A DNA stretch of 64,000 nucleotides from Sulfurovum sp. (lineage in GTDB: Bacteria; Campylobacterota; Campylobacteria; Campylobacterales; Sulfurovaceae): NCBI GenBank assembly GCA_020525365.1, contig JAIZOF010000001.1:340381-404380 (forward strand). Reading direction: 5' to 3'. The translations under genes and the position numbers were made by a program. This document shows, piece by piece, positions 17,652 to 26,978 of this stretch. Under the pieces are notes generated by a model. That model was not told the origin of the DNA. It was given only the letters and a program-made list of their open reading frames with translations, and did no database searches. Numbering within the stretch: the first letter of the stretch is position 1; each line of letters starts with the position of its first letter.

Positions 17652-19637
17652 TTAACACTTTTGAAGATCGATAGTGCGATACTCTGTACCCATTAAGTCG
17701 CAAGCATGTTTGGTAATATTTTGGACACTAAATCCAAATTTTTCAAAGAGTTTTCCTGCTGGTGCAGAAGCACCAAAACTTTCCATACCAAGCACATCAT
17801 CTGCATAGCGGTAATATTCTGTTGCTGTTGCTGCTTCAACTGCCATCACTTTGGTTTTAGGATCAATGACTGTTGTTTTGTAGTTACTATCTTGTTCATT
17901 GAAAAGGTCAAGACATGGTATAGAGACAACATTGGTTTTGATACCAAGTGCTTCTAGGTGACATGCTGCTTGTAGGCACGGCATTAGTTCTGAGCCACTT
18001 GCCATCAGTGTGAGTGTTGCCCCTTCACGTTTTTTAACAATATAGCCACCACGGGATGGTTTGCCAAAATCTCTTTTTGGTTTGAGGGTTTTGAGCTTCT
18101 GGCGGCTGAGCACAAAAGCACTTGGTGCATTCATTTGAAGTGCTGTTTTCCATGCTTCAATATTCTCCGTTGCATCTGCAGGTCTCCACACATAGAAGTT
18201 TGGAAGCATTCTGAATTGAGAAAGATGTTCGATTGGCTCATGAGTTGGACCATCCTCTCCTACGCCAATACTGTCATGTGTCCAGACAAAAAATCGCTTA
18301 ATGCCCGTCAGTGCTGCAATTCTTGCTGAAGGCTTGAGATAATCAGAAAAGACAAAAAAAGTTGCATCAAATGGAATAGTTGTACCATAAAGTCCAATAG
18401 CATTAGTGATTGCTGCCATTGCATGTTCACGGATACCAAAATGTAAATTTTTCCCTTTGGGAAAATTACCCATATTTTTAAGTTCAGTCTTGTTGCTTGG
18501 AGCAAGGTCTGCGGAACCACCAAGGAATCCCGGTATTGCTTTGGCAATAGCATTAAGAATCATACCATTAGAGTCACGAGTTGCTACCTCAGCCATATTG
18601 GAAAAGTCAGGATATTCAATCGTGCAGAAGTCTGGGTTAAGTAATTTGTCTAGTGCTACATTTTGTTCAACAAGTGGTGCCTCTTTCTGTCTATGTATCC
18701 ACTCTTTTTCAGCCAATTCACCTTGTTCTATAGTGCATCTAAATCGCAATAGTACATCTTCTGGGACTTGAAATGTCTTATCGGGGTCAAATCCTTCCTT
18801 TTGTTTAGAGGCACGAATAATCTCTTCACCTAATGGTGCCCCATGTGTATGGTGTGTTCCTTCCAGCTCTCCTGCCCCTTTTCCAATGATGGTATTGGCA
18901 ATAATAATAGTCGGCTTATCTGCTTTTTTAGCTGTGATAAGTGCCTTATTAATTTGATCATAGCAATGCCCATTTATTTTGAGTACGTTCCAATTTTGTG
19001 CCTCAAAACGTTTAGCAACATCTTCGCTCCATGCGATGTTGGTGTTGCCTTCAATAGTGATTTCATTGGAATCATATATGAGAATAAGGTCTTTGAGTTT
19101 CAGGTGTCCTGCCAAAGCACATGCTTCATAGCTTATCCCTTCTTGCAAATCACCATCACCACAAAGACAGTAAACTTTATGATCAATTAGTTCACAGGTT
19201 TCTGAGTTTACTTGTATTTTGGTGAAGGCTTCTGCTATTGCAAAACCAACAGCATTGGCAACCCCCTGTCCAAGTGGTCCAGTTGTAATTTCTATACCTG
19301 ATGTATGCCCATATTCAGGATGTCCCGGTGTTTTAGAGTCAAGTTGACGAAAATTTTTAAGATCATCAAGAGAGAGGTCATAACCCCATAAATGTAACAA
19401 AGAATAGATGAGTCCTGTCCCATGTCCACCAGAGAAGACTAGGCGATCGCGGTTGAGCCACTTAGGATTTTTGGGGTTGTGATTAAGGTGCTCGCTTAAA
19501 ATCACTGCAATATCAGCAAGTCCCATTGGTGCACCAGGGTGTCCAGAGTTTGCCTTTTGTACCATATCTGCTGCTAAAAAACGGATGGTATTTGCCATTT
19601 TTTTACGCATCTGATTCTCTTCTGTCATTACTTTCAT
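17652..19637 (-). CDS. tkt: Transketolase
   Basis: A thiamine-diphosphate enzyme that moves two-carbon units between sugar phosphates in the pentose-phosphate pathway. The ThDP motif GDGDLQEGISYEACALAGH is near residues 160-178, with NSGHPGAPMGLADI and the GHTSGIEITTGPLGQG block earlier. The pyrimidine domain has GIREHAMAAITNAIGLYG, and the C-terminal domain follows ASGSELMPCLQAA. Length 661 is standard. It faces eptA copy 2 tail to tail with one base between, and lies immediately downstream of ispA on the same strand. Confidence 0.95.
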   Translation of the reverse strand: MKVMTEENQMRKKMANTIRFLAADMVQKANSGHPGAPMGLADIAVILSEHLNHNPKNPKWLNRDRLVFSGGHGTGLIYSLLHLWGYDLSLDDLKNFRQLDSKTPGHPEYGHTSGIEITTGPLGQGVANAVGFAIAEAFTKIQVNSETCELIDHKVYCLCGDGDLQEGISYEACALAGHLKLKDLILIYDSNEITIEGNTNIAWSEDVAKRFEAQNWNVLKINGHCYDQINKALITAKKADKPTIIIANTIIGKGAGELEGTHHTHGAPLGEEIIRASKQKEGFDPDKTFQVPEDVLLRFRCTIEQGELAEKEWIHRQKEAPLVEQNVALDKLLNPDFCTIEYPDFSNMAEVATRDSNGMILNAIAKAIPGFLGGSADLAPSNKTELKNMGNFPKGKNLHFGIREHAMAAITNAIGLYGTTIPFDATFFVFSDYLKPSARIAALTGIKRFFVWTHDSIGVGEDGPTHEPIEHLSQFRMLPNFYVWRPADATENIEAWKTALQMNAPSAFVLSRQKLKTLKPKRDFGKPSRGGYIVKKREGATLTLMASGSELMPCLQAACHLEALGIKTNVVSIPCLDLFNEQDSNYKTTVIDPKTKVMAVEAATATEYYRYADDVLGMESFGASAPAGKLFEKFGFSVQNITKHACDLMGTEYRTIDLQKC

Positions 19638-19638
19638 A

Positions 19639-20499
19639 CTATTGTATCCTTTGTTGGTGTCTATATAGATATTGTTCCAATAGGAGGCTTAGTGCCTCTT
19701 GTAGCTGTGGATCAAATGACTCAAGTTGTCTTTGTAAATCTTTTGCCAATGTATCTGCCTCTGTTATGGTTTTCTCTAGTCCTAAAAGATTGACAAAGTT
19801 ATTTTTATCACAGTCATTACCTGTTGTTTTTCCTGCTTGGGTTTCACTCTGAGTCTTATCTATGATATCATCTTGTATCTGAAAAAGCAGTCCCAAATCA
19901 ATACCAAAATTATATAATATTTGCTGTGTATCTGTATGGAGATGTGCAATAACCGCCCCCATTTGAAGACTTGCTGCAATCAGCTTGGCTGTCTTGTTGC
20001 GATGTAGTGTTTTTACTTCCTCAATATTTAGGGGTTTGTTTTCAAAATAACAATCAATCGCTTGTCCTAATACCATTCCCTGAGATCCCCCATTACATGC
20101 TAGTAGCTCAACTAGTTTAATTTTTATATCTTCACGAAGTGGGGCTTTGGCAATATACAAAAAAGCATCAGAGTTAAGTGCATCACCTACAAGAATTGCC
20201 GTTGCTTCATCAAAGCGTTTGTGTAAAGTTTGATGACCACGACGTAAGCTAGCATTGTCCATTGCTGGGAGATCATCATGAATGAGTGAATAGGTATGAA
20301 ACATCTCTATTGCTAGTGCAACTGGTAGTGCAGAGTTGTAAAGCATAGGTTCGTAAGTATCAACGATCTTTAGTAGCAACATAGGACGAAAACGTTTCCC
20401 TCCTGCTTGAAGCATTGCACCTAGTGCCTCTTTATAGACTGAATGAAAACTGTTTATTTTAGGCAGGTTTTGGGATAAATAGGCTTCAAATCTCTGCAT
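19639..20499 (-). CDS. ispA: Farnesyl/geranyl-type polyprenyl diphosphate synthase
   Basis: It condenses isopentenyl diphosphate with allylic diphosphates to make C15/C20 chains for quinone and undecaprenol precursors. The first aspartate-rich motif is in IHDDLPAMDNASLRRG, where DDLPAMD has the four-residue insertion normal for bacterial FPP synthases; the second is LLFQIQDDIIDKTQ. GGKRFRPMLL near residue 34 binds IPP. The length of 286 fits short-chain enzymes. It precedes tkt by one base, so the pair is an operon; carbon for the isoprenoid (MEP) route comes from the same sugar-phosphate pool. Confidence 0.92.
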   Translation of the reverse strand: MQRFEAYLSQNLPKINSFHSVYKEALGAMLQAGGKRFRPMLLLKIVDTYEPMLYNSALPVALAIEMFHTYSLIHDDLPAMDNASLRRGHQTLHKRFDEATAILVGDALNSDAFLYIAKAPLREDIKIKLVELLACNGGSQGMVLGQAIDCYFENKPLNIEEVKTLHRNKTAKLIAASLQMGAVIAHLHTDTQQILYNFGIDLGLLFQIQDDIIDKTQSETQAGKTTGNDCDKNNFVNLLGLEKTITEADTLAKDLQRQLESFDPQLQEALSLLLEQYLYRHQQRIQ

Positions 20500-20556
20500 T
20501 TGGGCTCGCTCTATGAGTAGTTACGAAATTATATCGAATTACGATAAAATAAGTAC

Positions 20557-20775
20557 ATGGAACGAAAAGTGCAATACACGATGATAAAATGGTTTAGATA
20601 TATTGTAGCCATATCTATTGTAAGTATATGGATTTATGTGATGTCTATATTCACTAAATATACTGCCCCCTTTTCAGAAATAGCTCCTTACTGTATGGGA
20701 AGTACTATGCTAATTTTTGGTATGCTTATAGGGATATTCAAAGGGCTAGAATATTGGGAGAAGCAGATAAGATAG
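20557..20775 (+). CDS. Small membrane protein, unknown
   Basis: A 72-residue protein with two predicted membrane segments (about residues 12-30 and 44-61) joined by a short loop and ending in basic residues. I recognise no family. The first ATG (20557) lacks a good ribosome-binding site; ATG 20581 is an alternative that begins just before the first membrane helix. It lies divergently from ispA, and the 57 bases between must hold both promoters. Confidence 0.5.
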   Translation: MERKVQYTMIKWFRYIVAISIVSIWIYVMSIFTKYTAPFSEIAPYCMGSTMLIFGMLIGIFKGLEYWEKQIR

Positions 20776-20790
20776 TGTTAAGTTGCAAGT

Positions 20791-21321
20791 CTATATAGCT
20801 ACCTCCTGCTCAACTTTACATTTTTTAGCAATATATTTTAATTGTTCCTCTAGATCATACTTTTCCACATCTACGATTATATCTGCTACTTTTCTGTATG
20901 CCTTTTCACGTTCTTTGTAGAGTGCCTTTGCTTTTTTTTCATCAGAAAATAGTGGACGTTTGATAAGTTTTTGTTTACTATTTTTTGCTGTTTTGAGACG
21001 ATTGTATATCCATTCAAAAGAGGCATCGAGCAATACAACTGTCCCCAGTTTTTTTAAGTTATTTACCTTGTAAAATCCTCCACCACAGGAGATGAATGTT
21101 CCTTTTACATGCTGTTCAATCCAATTGGCAGTTAGTTGCTCACATTGACGAAAATATGTCTCACCTTTTTTAGCAAAAATCTTTTTAACCTCTTTACTCT
21201 CCTTGGACTCTATAAGGTCATCTGTGTCAATATTGTAAACCCCATATTTTTTAGCAAAAGCACGTGCTGTTGTTCCTTTGCCAACCCCCATAAATCCAAT
21301 TAGTATAATATTTTTTTTCAT
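20791..21321 (-). CDS. aroK: Shikimate kinase
   Basis: It phosphorylates shikimate at the 3-OH with ATP, step five of the pathway to chorismate. The P-loop is GFMGVGKGTT near residues 9-18; most AroK proteins have Ser or Thr right after the lysine, whereas here it is Gly followed by Thr. The shikimate-binding DTDDLIE near residue 32, the SCGGGFY block near 78 and the lid arginine region KRPLFSDE are in place. Length 176 is typical. It lies 22 bases after the small gene at 21344-21583 on the same strand. Confidence 0.88.
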   Translation of the reverse strand: MKKNIILIGFMGVGKGTTARAFAKKYGVYNIDTDDLIESKESKEVKKIFAKKGETYFRQCEQLTANWIEQHVKGTFISCGGGFYKVNNLKKLGTVVLLDASFEWIYNRLKTAKNSKQKLIKRPLFSDEKKAKALYKEREKAYRKVADIIVDVEKYDLEEQLKYIAKKCKVEQEVAI

Positions 21322-21343
21322 TAATACTTATCCCATCTCATCA

Positions 21344-21583
21344 TTAAACCATATTGTATCGGTCAATGATCTTCTTTAGACGTTTTCTTAGATTCTTTAA
21401 TGCTGCTTCTGCATTCTCTCCTTCTGCCACAAGAGACTCAAATTCGTCAAACTGTATTTTTGCAACCCAGCCTATCTTTGTATGGAGCTTGATACCAACA
21501 AAACGCACCTCACCAAAATGTTCTTTTGCCATTCTATGGATACGCGCTATTCTCTGCTCAAGTGTTTTTACTTCTTTTCCCAT
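21344..21583 (-). CDS. Conserved small hypothetical protein
   Basis: A 79-residue basic protein (MGKEVKTLEQRIARIHRMAK...) with a central strand pair (VRFVGIKLHTKIGWVAKIQF) and a C-terminal helix (NAEAALKNLRKRLKKIIDRY). The strand-plus-helix layout loosely recalls HicB-like or DUF-type small folds, but no toxin partner is adjacent. It is probably co-transcribed with aroK. GAAGTAG upstream serves as a weak ribosome-binding site. Confidence 0.6.
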   Translation of the reverse strand: MGKEVKTLEQRIARIHRMAKEHFGEVRFVGIKLHTKIGWVAKIQFDEFESLVAEGENAEAALKNLRKRLKKIIDRYNMV

Positions 21584-21686
21584 ATCTACTTCCTTCTAAT
21601 TTGGTGTAATTATAGCACAGCAATAATACAGAATATATTGATGATTGGTATTGGTTTTGGATTAGGTCAATACTGAAGAGGAGTGT

Positions 21687-23012
21687 TTATACCTTGAGTT
21701 TTTGCCATTTTCCTTGTGAAAATACAACCCAAAGCCATATGGCTTTAACAAAAGTATCAAAAATCATTGCAAAATAGACAAACAGAATATAGTGAAAGTA
21801 AAAAGAGAGTATAAAAGCTGGGATGATTCGTGCAAACCATAAAGAGATAAGATTAATTTTGAGTGTGCGTTTTGTATCACCTGCGCCACGGAGTGCACCA
21901 GAAAGTACAAAATTGAATGCAAGTGGTATCTGAGAAAATCCAACAATGCGCAAATAGAGACTCGCCTCTTCAATGGTTTTGGTATCATCAGTAAAAATCC
22001 AGACAATCTCTTCTGGTACAAAGATCATAAAAAATGAGAGAAAAAACATTAACCCTGTTGCATATTTGAGTACCAGTAGCACATCTTCTCTAGCACGCTT
22101 CGGGTCCTTAGATCCTAATCCTTGCCCCATCAGTGCCATTGCTGCAATGGTGAATCCAATGCCTGGCATAAAAGCAATTCCTTCTACCCGTAAACCTATT
22201 TGGTACCCCGCCATTGCTTCGGTACCGTATTGTGCAATAATGGCTGTAAAGAGCATGAAGCTACCAAAAGTTAAAGCACGTTCAAAAGAAGCAGGTATTC
22301 CTACTTTCAGTGCACGTCTAAGTAGATTGTTTGAGTAATGCCAGACCGGGATGTAGGGGGTTTTGCTTTTTAAGTAGAGCCAGAGATAAATCAGTACCTC
22401 TATGGCGTTGACAATCACTGTGCCTACTGCGGCCCCCATGACTCCTAATTCTGGAAAGCCAAATTTTCCAAAGATTAGTAGGTAATTGAGTAATACATTG
22501 AGCCCAATGGAAAGGAGTTTTACCTTCATTGGGGTCTTGGTGTCACCTGCAGCATTAAGTGCAGAGACGAAAACAAGTTTTACAAAAATAAATGACATCA
22601 TCCATGTGAGTGTTTGTACATAGTTTTCTCCCAATATGATTACTTCGGAGACTGTGCCAAACCAAATATAGATTTTTGATGCAAAGAAATACCAAATCAT
22701 CATAGTGGGTAAACTTAAAAAGAAAGCAAAGCGAAGTAGTGTGGAGAGTCCAATAGAGGCACGCTTAATTTGTGCAGCTCCTATAAATCGTGAAAGTAGT
22801 GCTGAAGTACCCACATGCAGTACAGTTAGTACGGCAAATATGAACATTAAAGATTGGAGTCCAAGTCCTACTGCTGCTACAGCAAACGCAGAGATTCGCC
22901 CGACCATCACAAGATCTGTGACCACTTGCAGCATATCAAGTAGAGAGTTTACCGCAGCAGGCAAAGAGATGCGTAAAATTTTTTGGTGTTTGTGGGGGAA
23001 AAATCTTAACAT
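21687..23012 (-). CDS. MATE-family multidrug/cation antiporter
   Basis: An inner-membrane exporter with about 12 membrane segments in two similar halves; MATE proteins exchange Na+ or H+ for cationic drugs or metabolites. The first half begins ISLPAAVNSLLDMLQVVTDL and VGRISAFAVAAVGLG, both standard MATE blocks; the second half starts GIPASFERALTFGSFMLF. The paired motif SGALRGAGDTK near residue 365 and SALNAAGDTKTPM near 170 are the repeated cores. Length 441 is normal. Substrate cannot be predicted. It is flanked by purN upstream and shows no local regulator. Confidence 0.88.
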   Translation of the reverse strand: MLRFFPHKHQKILRISLPAAVNSLLDMLQVVTDLVMVGRISAFAVAAVGLGLQSLMFIFAVLTVLHVGTSALLSRFIGAAQIKRASIGLSTLLRFAFFLSLPTMMIWYFFASKIYIWFGTVSEVIILGENYVQTLTWMMSFIFVKLVFVSALNAAGDTKTPMKVKLLSIGLNVLLNYLLIFGKFGFPELGVMGAAVGTVIVNAIEVLIYLWLYLKSKTPYIPVWHYSNNLLRRALKVGIPASFERALTFGSFMLFTAIIAQYGTEAMAGYQIGLRVEGIAFMPGIGFTIAAMALMGQGLGSKDPKRAREDVLLVLKYATGLMFFLSFFMIFVPEEIVWIFTDDTKTIEEASLYLRIVGFSQIPLAFNFVLSGALRGAGDTKRTLKINLISLWFARIIPAFILSFYFHYILFVYFAMIFDTFVKAIWLWVVFSQGKWQKLKV

Positions 23013-23079
23013 GGTAACACTACTATCTGAAAGAGCATATTGGTAGTAGTTTCATTGTTTTTGTCACTACAATATTGCA

Positions 23080-23625
23080 TCAAAGTACCTTTCTAATTGC
23101 TTCAATGAGTATCTCTTTTTCGATTAGTTTTATTGCGGTATTGTATGTGACAAAATCAAGCCCTTTTTTACTGATTCTCTTTTGTACAATGGTTTTGCCA
23201 CTGTCAAGCTTGGAAGTAACCCAATGTACCGATACCCCACCTTCAGGGTATGTATCATCATAGCTCTTTTTGATAGCATTAAGCCCCTTGTGTCGTGGCA
23301 ACAGAGAAGGATGAAGATTGATTGCTCGTATCTGTTTGGTAAATAGTGGGGTCAGAATGCGCATAAATCCGGCCAGCACCGTCAGATCAGGTGTATATTT
23401 TTTTAGCCACTTTACTACTTCAGTATCAAAAGCTTCACGGGTTTCAAATATTCTTGAATTCACAACCTTAAGAGGAATATTTGCCTCTTTGGCAATAGAG
23501 ATTCCCTCTGCTTCAGGGTTATTTGTTAATGCAACAACCACCTCTACCTCTTTACCATGTAGGGTTTTTACTATATGAGCAAAATTAGTTCCCTTGCCAC
23601 TAAAAAGGACTGCGAGTTTTTTCAT
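23080..23625 (-). CDS. purN: Phosphoribosylglycinamide formyltransferase
   Basis: It transfers a formyl group from 10-formyl-THF to GAR in purine synthesis. The nucleotide-binding start LAVLFSGKGTNFAHIV is at residues 4-19. The catalytic block INLHPSLLPRHKGLNAI near residue 101 contains the active-site His, and GGVSVHWVTSKLDSGKTIVQKR includes the catalytic Asp. Length 181 is slightly short of E. coli PurN (212), as often in Campylobacterota. It lies 55 bases after the nnr gene on the same strand. Confidence 0.92.
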   Translation of the reverse strand: MKKLAVLFSGKGTNFAHIVKTLHGKEVEVVVALTNNPEAEGISIAKEANIPLKVVNSRIFETREAFDTEVVKWLKKYTPDLTVLAGFMRILTPLFTKQIRAINLHPSLLPRHKGLNAIKKSYDDTYPEGGVSVHWVTSKLDSGKTIVQKRISKKGLDFVTYNTAIKLIEKEILIEAIRKVL

Positions 23626-23680
23626 CTATTTTACAATATATACAGTTTTTCTATTCATGTATGCGATACCTTTGGAAGAA

Positions 23681-25096
23681 TTATATCATACTCTCAAGCA
23701 TAGAAAGGTTCTCAATTAGGTCTGTTGGCAACATTGCATAGGAAGCACCGTCATATTTCTCTGCAGCTAGTGTCAATGCGAGTGACCCCTGAATGGTAGC
23801 TTCCAAACTGGTGTACCCCTGTGCCAGAAGCGAGACAATAAGCCCAGACAGGACATCGCCACTTCCCCCTTTGCTCAGCTTGTTGTTTCCTAGTGGATTG
23901 ACATAGAGCTTATTCTTTTGCACCATAAGCATATTGGCACCTTTAAGTAGCAGGGTGACATGTGGAAATTTTTTATTAAAACGCCGTACCATATCAAAAC
24001 GTGTTGACTGTATCTGTGCAACACTTAGAGACTCTCCTGTCAGCTTTTCCCATAGTATAGTAAACTCCTTGGGGTGCGGGGTAATGACTACCTCTCTCTC
24101 CTTTTGTGAAAGAATGCCAAGTAGTGCTTCAGAGTAAAAAGCATCGGCATCTAAAACAATAGGAAGACGGGAGTCAATGATATGTTTTTGAAGGAATTCT
24201 GCCTCAAAATAGTCACCCAGCCCCATTCCTATTGCTAGTGCAGTAGTATTTTTGGGTACTATATTTTCATGCATTAAAAAAGGTGGCGGAGAGATACTTT
24301 TACACGTTACCAACGTAGTCAATCCGACCCCAAAACAGCTTGCTGCCATTGCTGCGATGATCCCCGCTCCCTCCTTCTTGCCACAAAATACTGCTGCATG
24401 ACCAAAACTACCTTTGTGGGTACTTTTTTGTTTGCGGGAAGGGAGTTTTAGATCGTCACGCTCCAGTACGAAAGTATCGCTGTGAAGTTCATACATTTGA
24501 CGACTTACGCCCAGATTGGTACAGATGATCTCTCCTGTCACCTCTTTGGTCTCATCAAGATAGAGACTCTCTTTGAGTGCCCCCATCGTCACTGTGACAT
24601 CTGCTTTGAACGCGAACGGCATCAGCCGACCATCACTCCCTACACCAGTAGGCACATCACAGGAAAGTTTAAAACCTGTTAGTGTATTGAGTTGATGTAG
24701 TAATATTTGTGTTGCTTCATCAAGCTCCCTGTTGAGTCCTGCTCCAAAAAGTGCATCGACAATAATATCAGCCTCATGTATTTTATCGCATAGCGTGATA
24801 CCAAGCTTCAAAGTCCTCTTAAGCTGTAGCTTTGCTATGGGTGAACTTGTACCAAAGGGGACATACAGTGAGACGGTATAATCACTATAAAGTTGACGTG
24901 CCAGCACTACTCCGTCACCACCATTGTTCCCCGATCCACAGACAATTAGAATGGTACTTCCTTTGGGAAAGTATTCTCTGATATATGTAGCCATACCCTG
25001 TGCAGCATGTTCCATGAGGATGTCTTCGTTCAAATCATATTTGGTATAACAGCGTTTGTCCATTTTATGACAGGATTTGAAAAGTTTTTGCATCAT
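23681..25096 (-). CDS. nnr: Bifunctional NAD(P)H-hydrate epimerase / ADP-dependent dehydratase
   Basis: It repairs damaged NAD(P)H hydrates: the N-terminal YjeF domain (residues about 1-205) epimerises the R form and the C-terminal kinase-fold domain (about 215-471) dehydrates the S form using ADP. The epimerase has VCGSGNNGGDGVVLARQL near 51-68 and DALFGAGLNR near 112. The dehydratase shows VVITPHPKEFTILW and the catalytic anion hole NKLSKGGSGDVLSGLIVSLL. The length of 471 is right for the fused form. Start MMQKLFKSC; a second Met at residue 2 is an alternative. Confidence 0.92.
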   Translation of the reverse strand: MMQKLFKSCHKMDKRCYTKYDLNEDILMEHAAQGMATYIREYFPKGSTILIVCGSGNNGGDGVVLARQLYSDYTVSLYVPFGTSSPIAKLQLKRTLKLGITLCDKIHEADIIVDALFGAGLNRELDEATQILLHQLNTLTGFKLSCDVPTGVGSDGRLMPFAFKADVTVTMGALKESLYLDETKEVTGEIICTNLGVSRQMYELHSDTFVLERDDLKLPSRKQKSTHKGSFGHAAVFCGKKEGAGIIAAMAASCFGVGLTTLVTCKSISPPPFLMHENIVPKNTTALAIGMGLGDYFEAEFLQKHIIDSRLPIVLDADAFYSEALLGILSQKEREVVITPHPKEFTILWEKLTGESLSVAQIQSTRFDMVRRFNKKFPHVTLLLKGANMLMVQKNKLYVNPLGNNKLSKGGSGDVLSGLIVSLLAQGYTSLEATIQGSLALTLAAEKYDGASYAMLPTDLIENLSMLESMI

Positions 25097-25298
25097 GCTT
25101 CTCTTTGTTGGTATGCAGAATGAGGGAATCCGTAATTTATTTGATAGTGTAACATAGGTTTGATTATCTTCCTCTCTTGGTCTATTTGTGAGCTACTTTG
25201 AGTCAATAGGTATTGTTATATGTTTTAACTAAATAGTAAAAAATGACAATATGACATATTTTTTTATTATGTATAAAAAAATAATCCATAATTGCATT

Positions 25299-26843
25299 AT
25301 GAATACAAAACAATCTAATAAAACACAACAAACTATTAAAATTAAACCTAAAGAAGAGACAATTGTCAATCGACTGTTTTGTGCAACACTCGAAGGAGTC
25401 AATGCGCAAGTGGTGGAAGTGGAAGCAACCTTTACCAAGGGATTGCCTGGATTTACTGTAGTAGGATTAGCAAGTTCAGATATTCAGGAGGCAAAAGAGC
25501 GAGTTAAGTCAGCACTGCTTGTAAATAATTTTATCTTTCCTCCTTTAAAAATAACAATTGGGCTAAGCCCGTCAGAGATGAAGAAATCGGGTAGTCATTT
25601 TGATTTGCCCTTAGCGCTACTCATTGCTTTGAATAGAAAATCATTTGTAGAGGAAGACTTGTATGTTTTTGGAGAGTTGGGGTTAGATGGACGTATTAAG
25701 AGCTCTTCAATGCTTTTTCCACTTATTTTGTCACTCAAGGAGCAAGGCAAAATAAAGCGTGCTATGGTACCCAAAGAGGCAATGGCATATCTTAAGCATA
25801 TCTCAGGAGTAAAATTTATTTCCGTAGAGACACTGAAGGAGGCAATTGCATTAGTTCAGGAAGGAAAGCTTGAAGCACAACAAATAAAATTTTCATATGA
25901 TGCTAGATCAATTGAGGTAAACAAGGAGAAGTACTACTATAGACAAAAATATATGATAGACTTTAAGGAGATCAAAGGACAGACAGTTGCTAAACGTGCT
26001 GCACTTATTGCAGCTTCTGGGATGCATAACTTCTTTATGGAAGGAAATCCTGGTTGCGGCAAAAGTATGATAGCTAAGCGTTTACCTGAGATTTTACCAC
26101 CAGTGAACGAAAGGGAATTACTGAGTATTGCCAAGCACCAGTTTCTTGATGGACAGATACCCGTTTTTGCACCTGTGCGTCCAAGTCGTTCTCCTCATCA
26201 TACGGCAACATCAGCTTCTATTTTTGGAGGTGGATCAGGTACGGCGAGAATAGGTGAAGTGGCTTTAAGTCATTATGGCATACTTTTTTTTGATGAACTG
26301 CCCCATTTTTCTAAACAGGTACTTGAGGCACTCAGAGAGCCACTTCAAGACAGAAAAGTACTCATTTCTCGTGTAAATACCAAGATAGAGTATGAAGCTG
26401 ACATCATGTTTGTTGCAGCACAAAACCCTTGTCCATGCGGTAATTTACTCTCTAAGAGTAAAAATTGTCGTTGCTCTGAGTTAGAGGTTAAACGCTATAA
26501 AAATAAGCTTTCTGATCCCTTTCTCGACCGTATAGATCTTTTTGTGGTTATGCAGGAGGTACGGAAAGAGGATAAAATGGATGTCACATCAAAAACAATG
26601 CATGAAGTAGTGATTCAGGCATTTGTACAGCAAAAAAAGAGAGGACAAAAAAGACTTAATGGCAAACTAAATGAAGAGGAGATAGAGATTTATTGCATGC
26701 TTTTACCTGAAGCACAAAGTATTTTGGAAAGTGCTATTTCAAAATTTTCACTCTCTCACAGAAGTATTGCTTCTATTAAAAAAGTATCACGTACCATTGC
26801 TGATATAGAAGGACATCAATTGATTGAAAAACGCGATATTTAG
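25299..26843 (+). CDS. comM: ComM/YifB-family Mg-chelatase-like AAA+ ATPase
   Basis: A hexameric ATPase; ComM promotes branch migration of incoming DNA during natural transformation. The N-terminal Lon-protease-like domain has GLPGFTVVGLASSDIQEAKERV. The AAA+ core shows Walker A GNPGCGKSMIAKRLP, Walker B FFDELPHF and a cysteine cluster (CPCGNLLSKSKNCRC). The C-terminal helical part ends SHRSIASIKKVSRTIADIEG. The frame opens with ATGs at 25251, 25269 and 25299, none with a strong ribosome-binding site; I use 25299, since family members start shortly before RLFCATLEGVNA. It precedes the giant toxin-like gene by 135 bases. Confidence 0.85.
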   Translation: MNTKQSNKTQQTIKIKPKEETIVNRLFCATLEGVNAQVVEVEATFTKGLPGFTVVGLASSDIQEAKERVKSALLVNNFIFPPLKITIGLSPSEMKKSGSHFDLPLALLIALNRKSFVEEDLYVFGELGLDGRIKSSSMLFPLILSLKEQGKIKRAMVPKEAMAYLKHISGVKFISVETLKEAIALVQEGKLEAQQIKFSYDARSIEVNKEKYYYRQKYMIDFKEIKGQTVAKRAALIAASGMHNFFMEGNPGCGKSMIAKRLPEILPPVNERELLSIAKHQFLDGQIPVFAPVRPSRSPHHTATSASIFGGGSGTARIGEVALSHYGILFFDELPHFSKQVLEALREPLQDRKVLISRVNTKIEYEADIMFVAAQNPCPCGNLLSKSKNCRCSELEVKRYKNKLSDPFLDRIDLFVVMQEVRKEDKMDVTSKTMHEVVIQAFVQQKKRGQKRLNGKLNEEEIEIYCMLLPEAQSILESAISKFSLSHRSIASIKKVSRTIADIEGHQLIEKRDI

Positions 26844-26978
26844 AAGCATTGAGTTATCGTAGAAGATGATATATAGAGTTGTTTTTATTCTTATGGGTAG
26901 AGATAGGAGGCACTGAATAAGATTTTTACTTTGGAGATAATACAATATAGAAAATTTAAATAATTAAAGCATATACCC

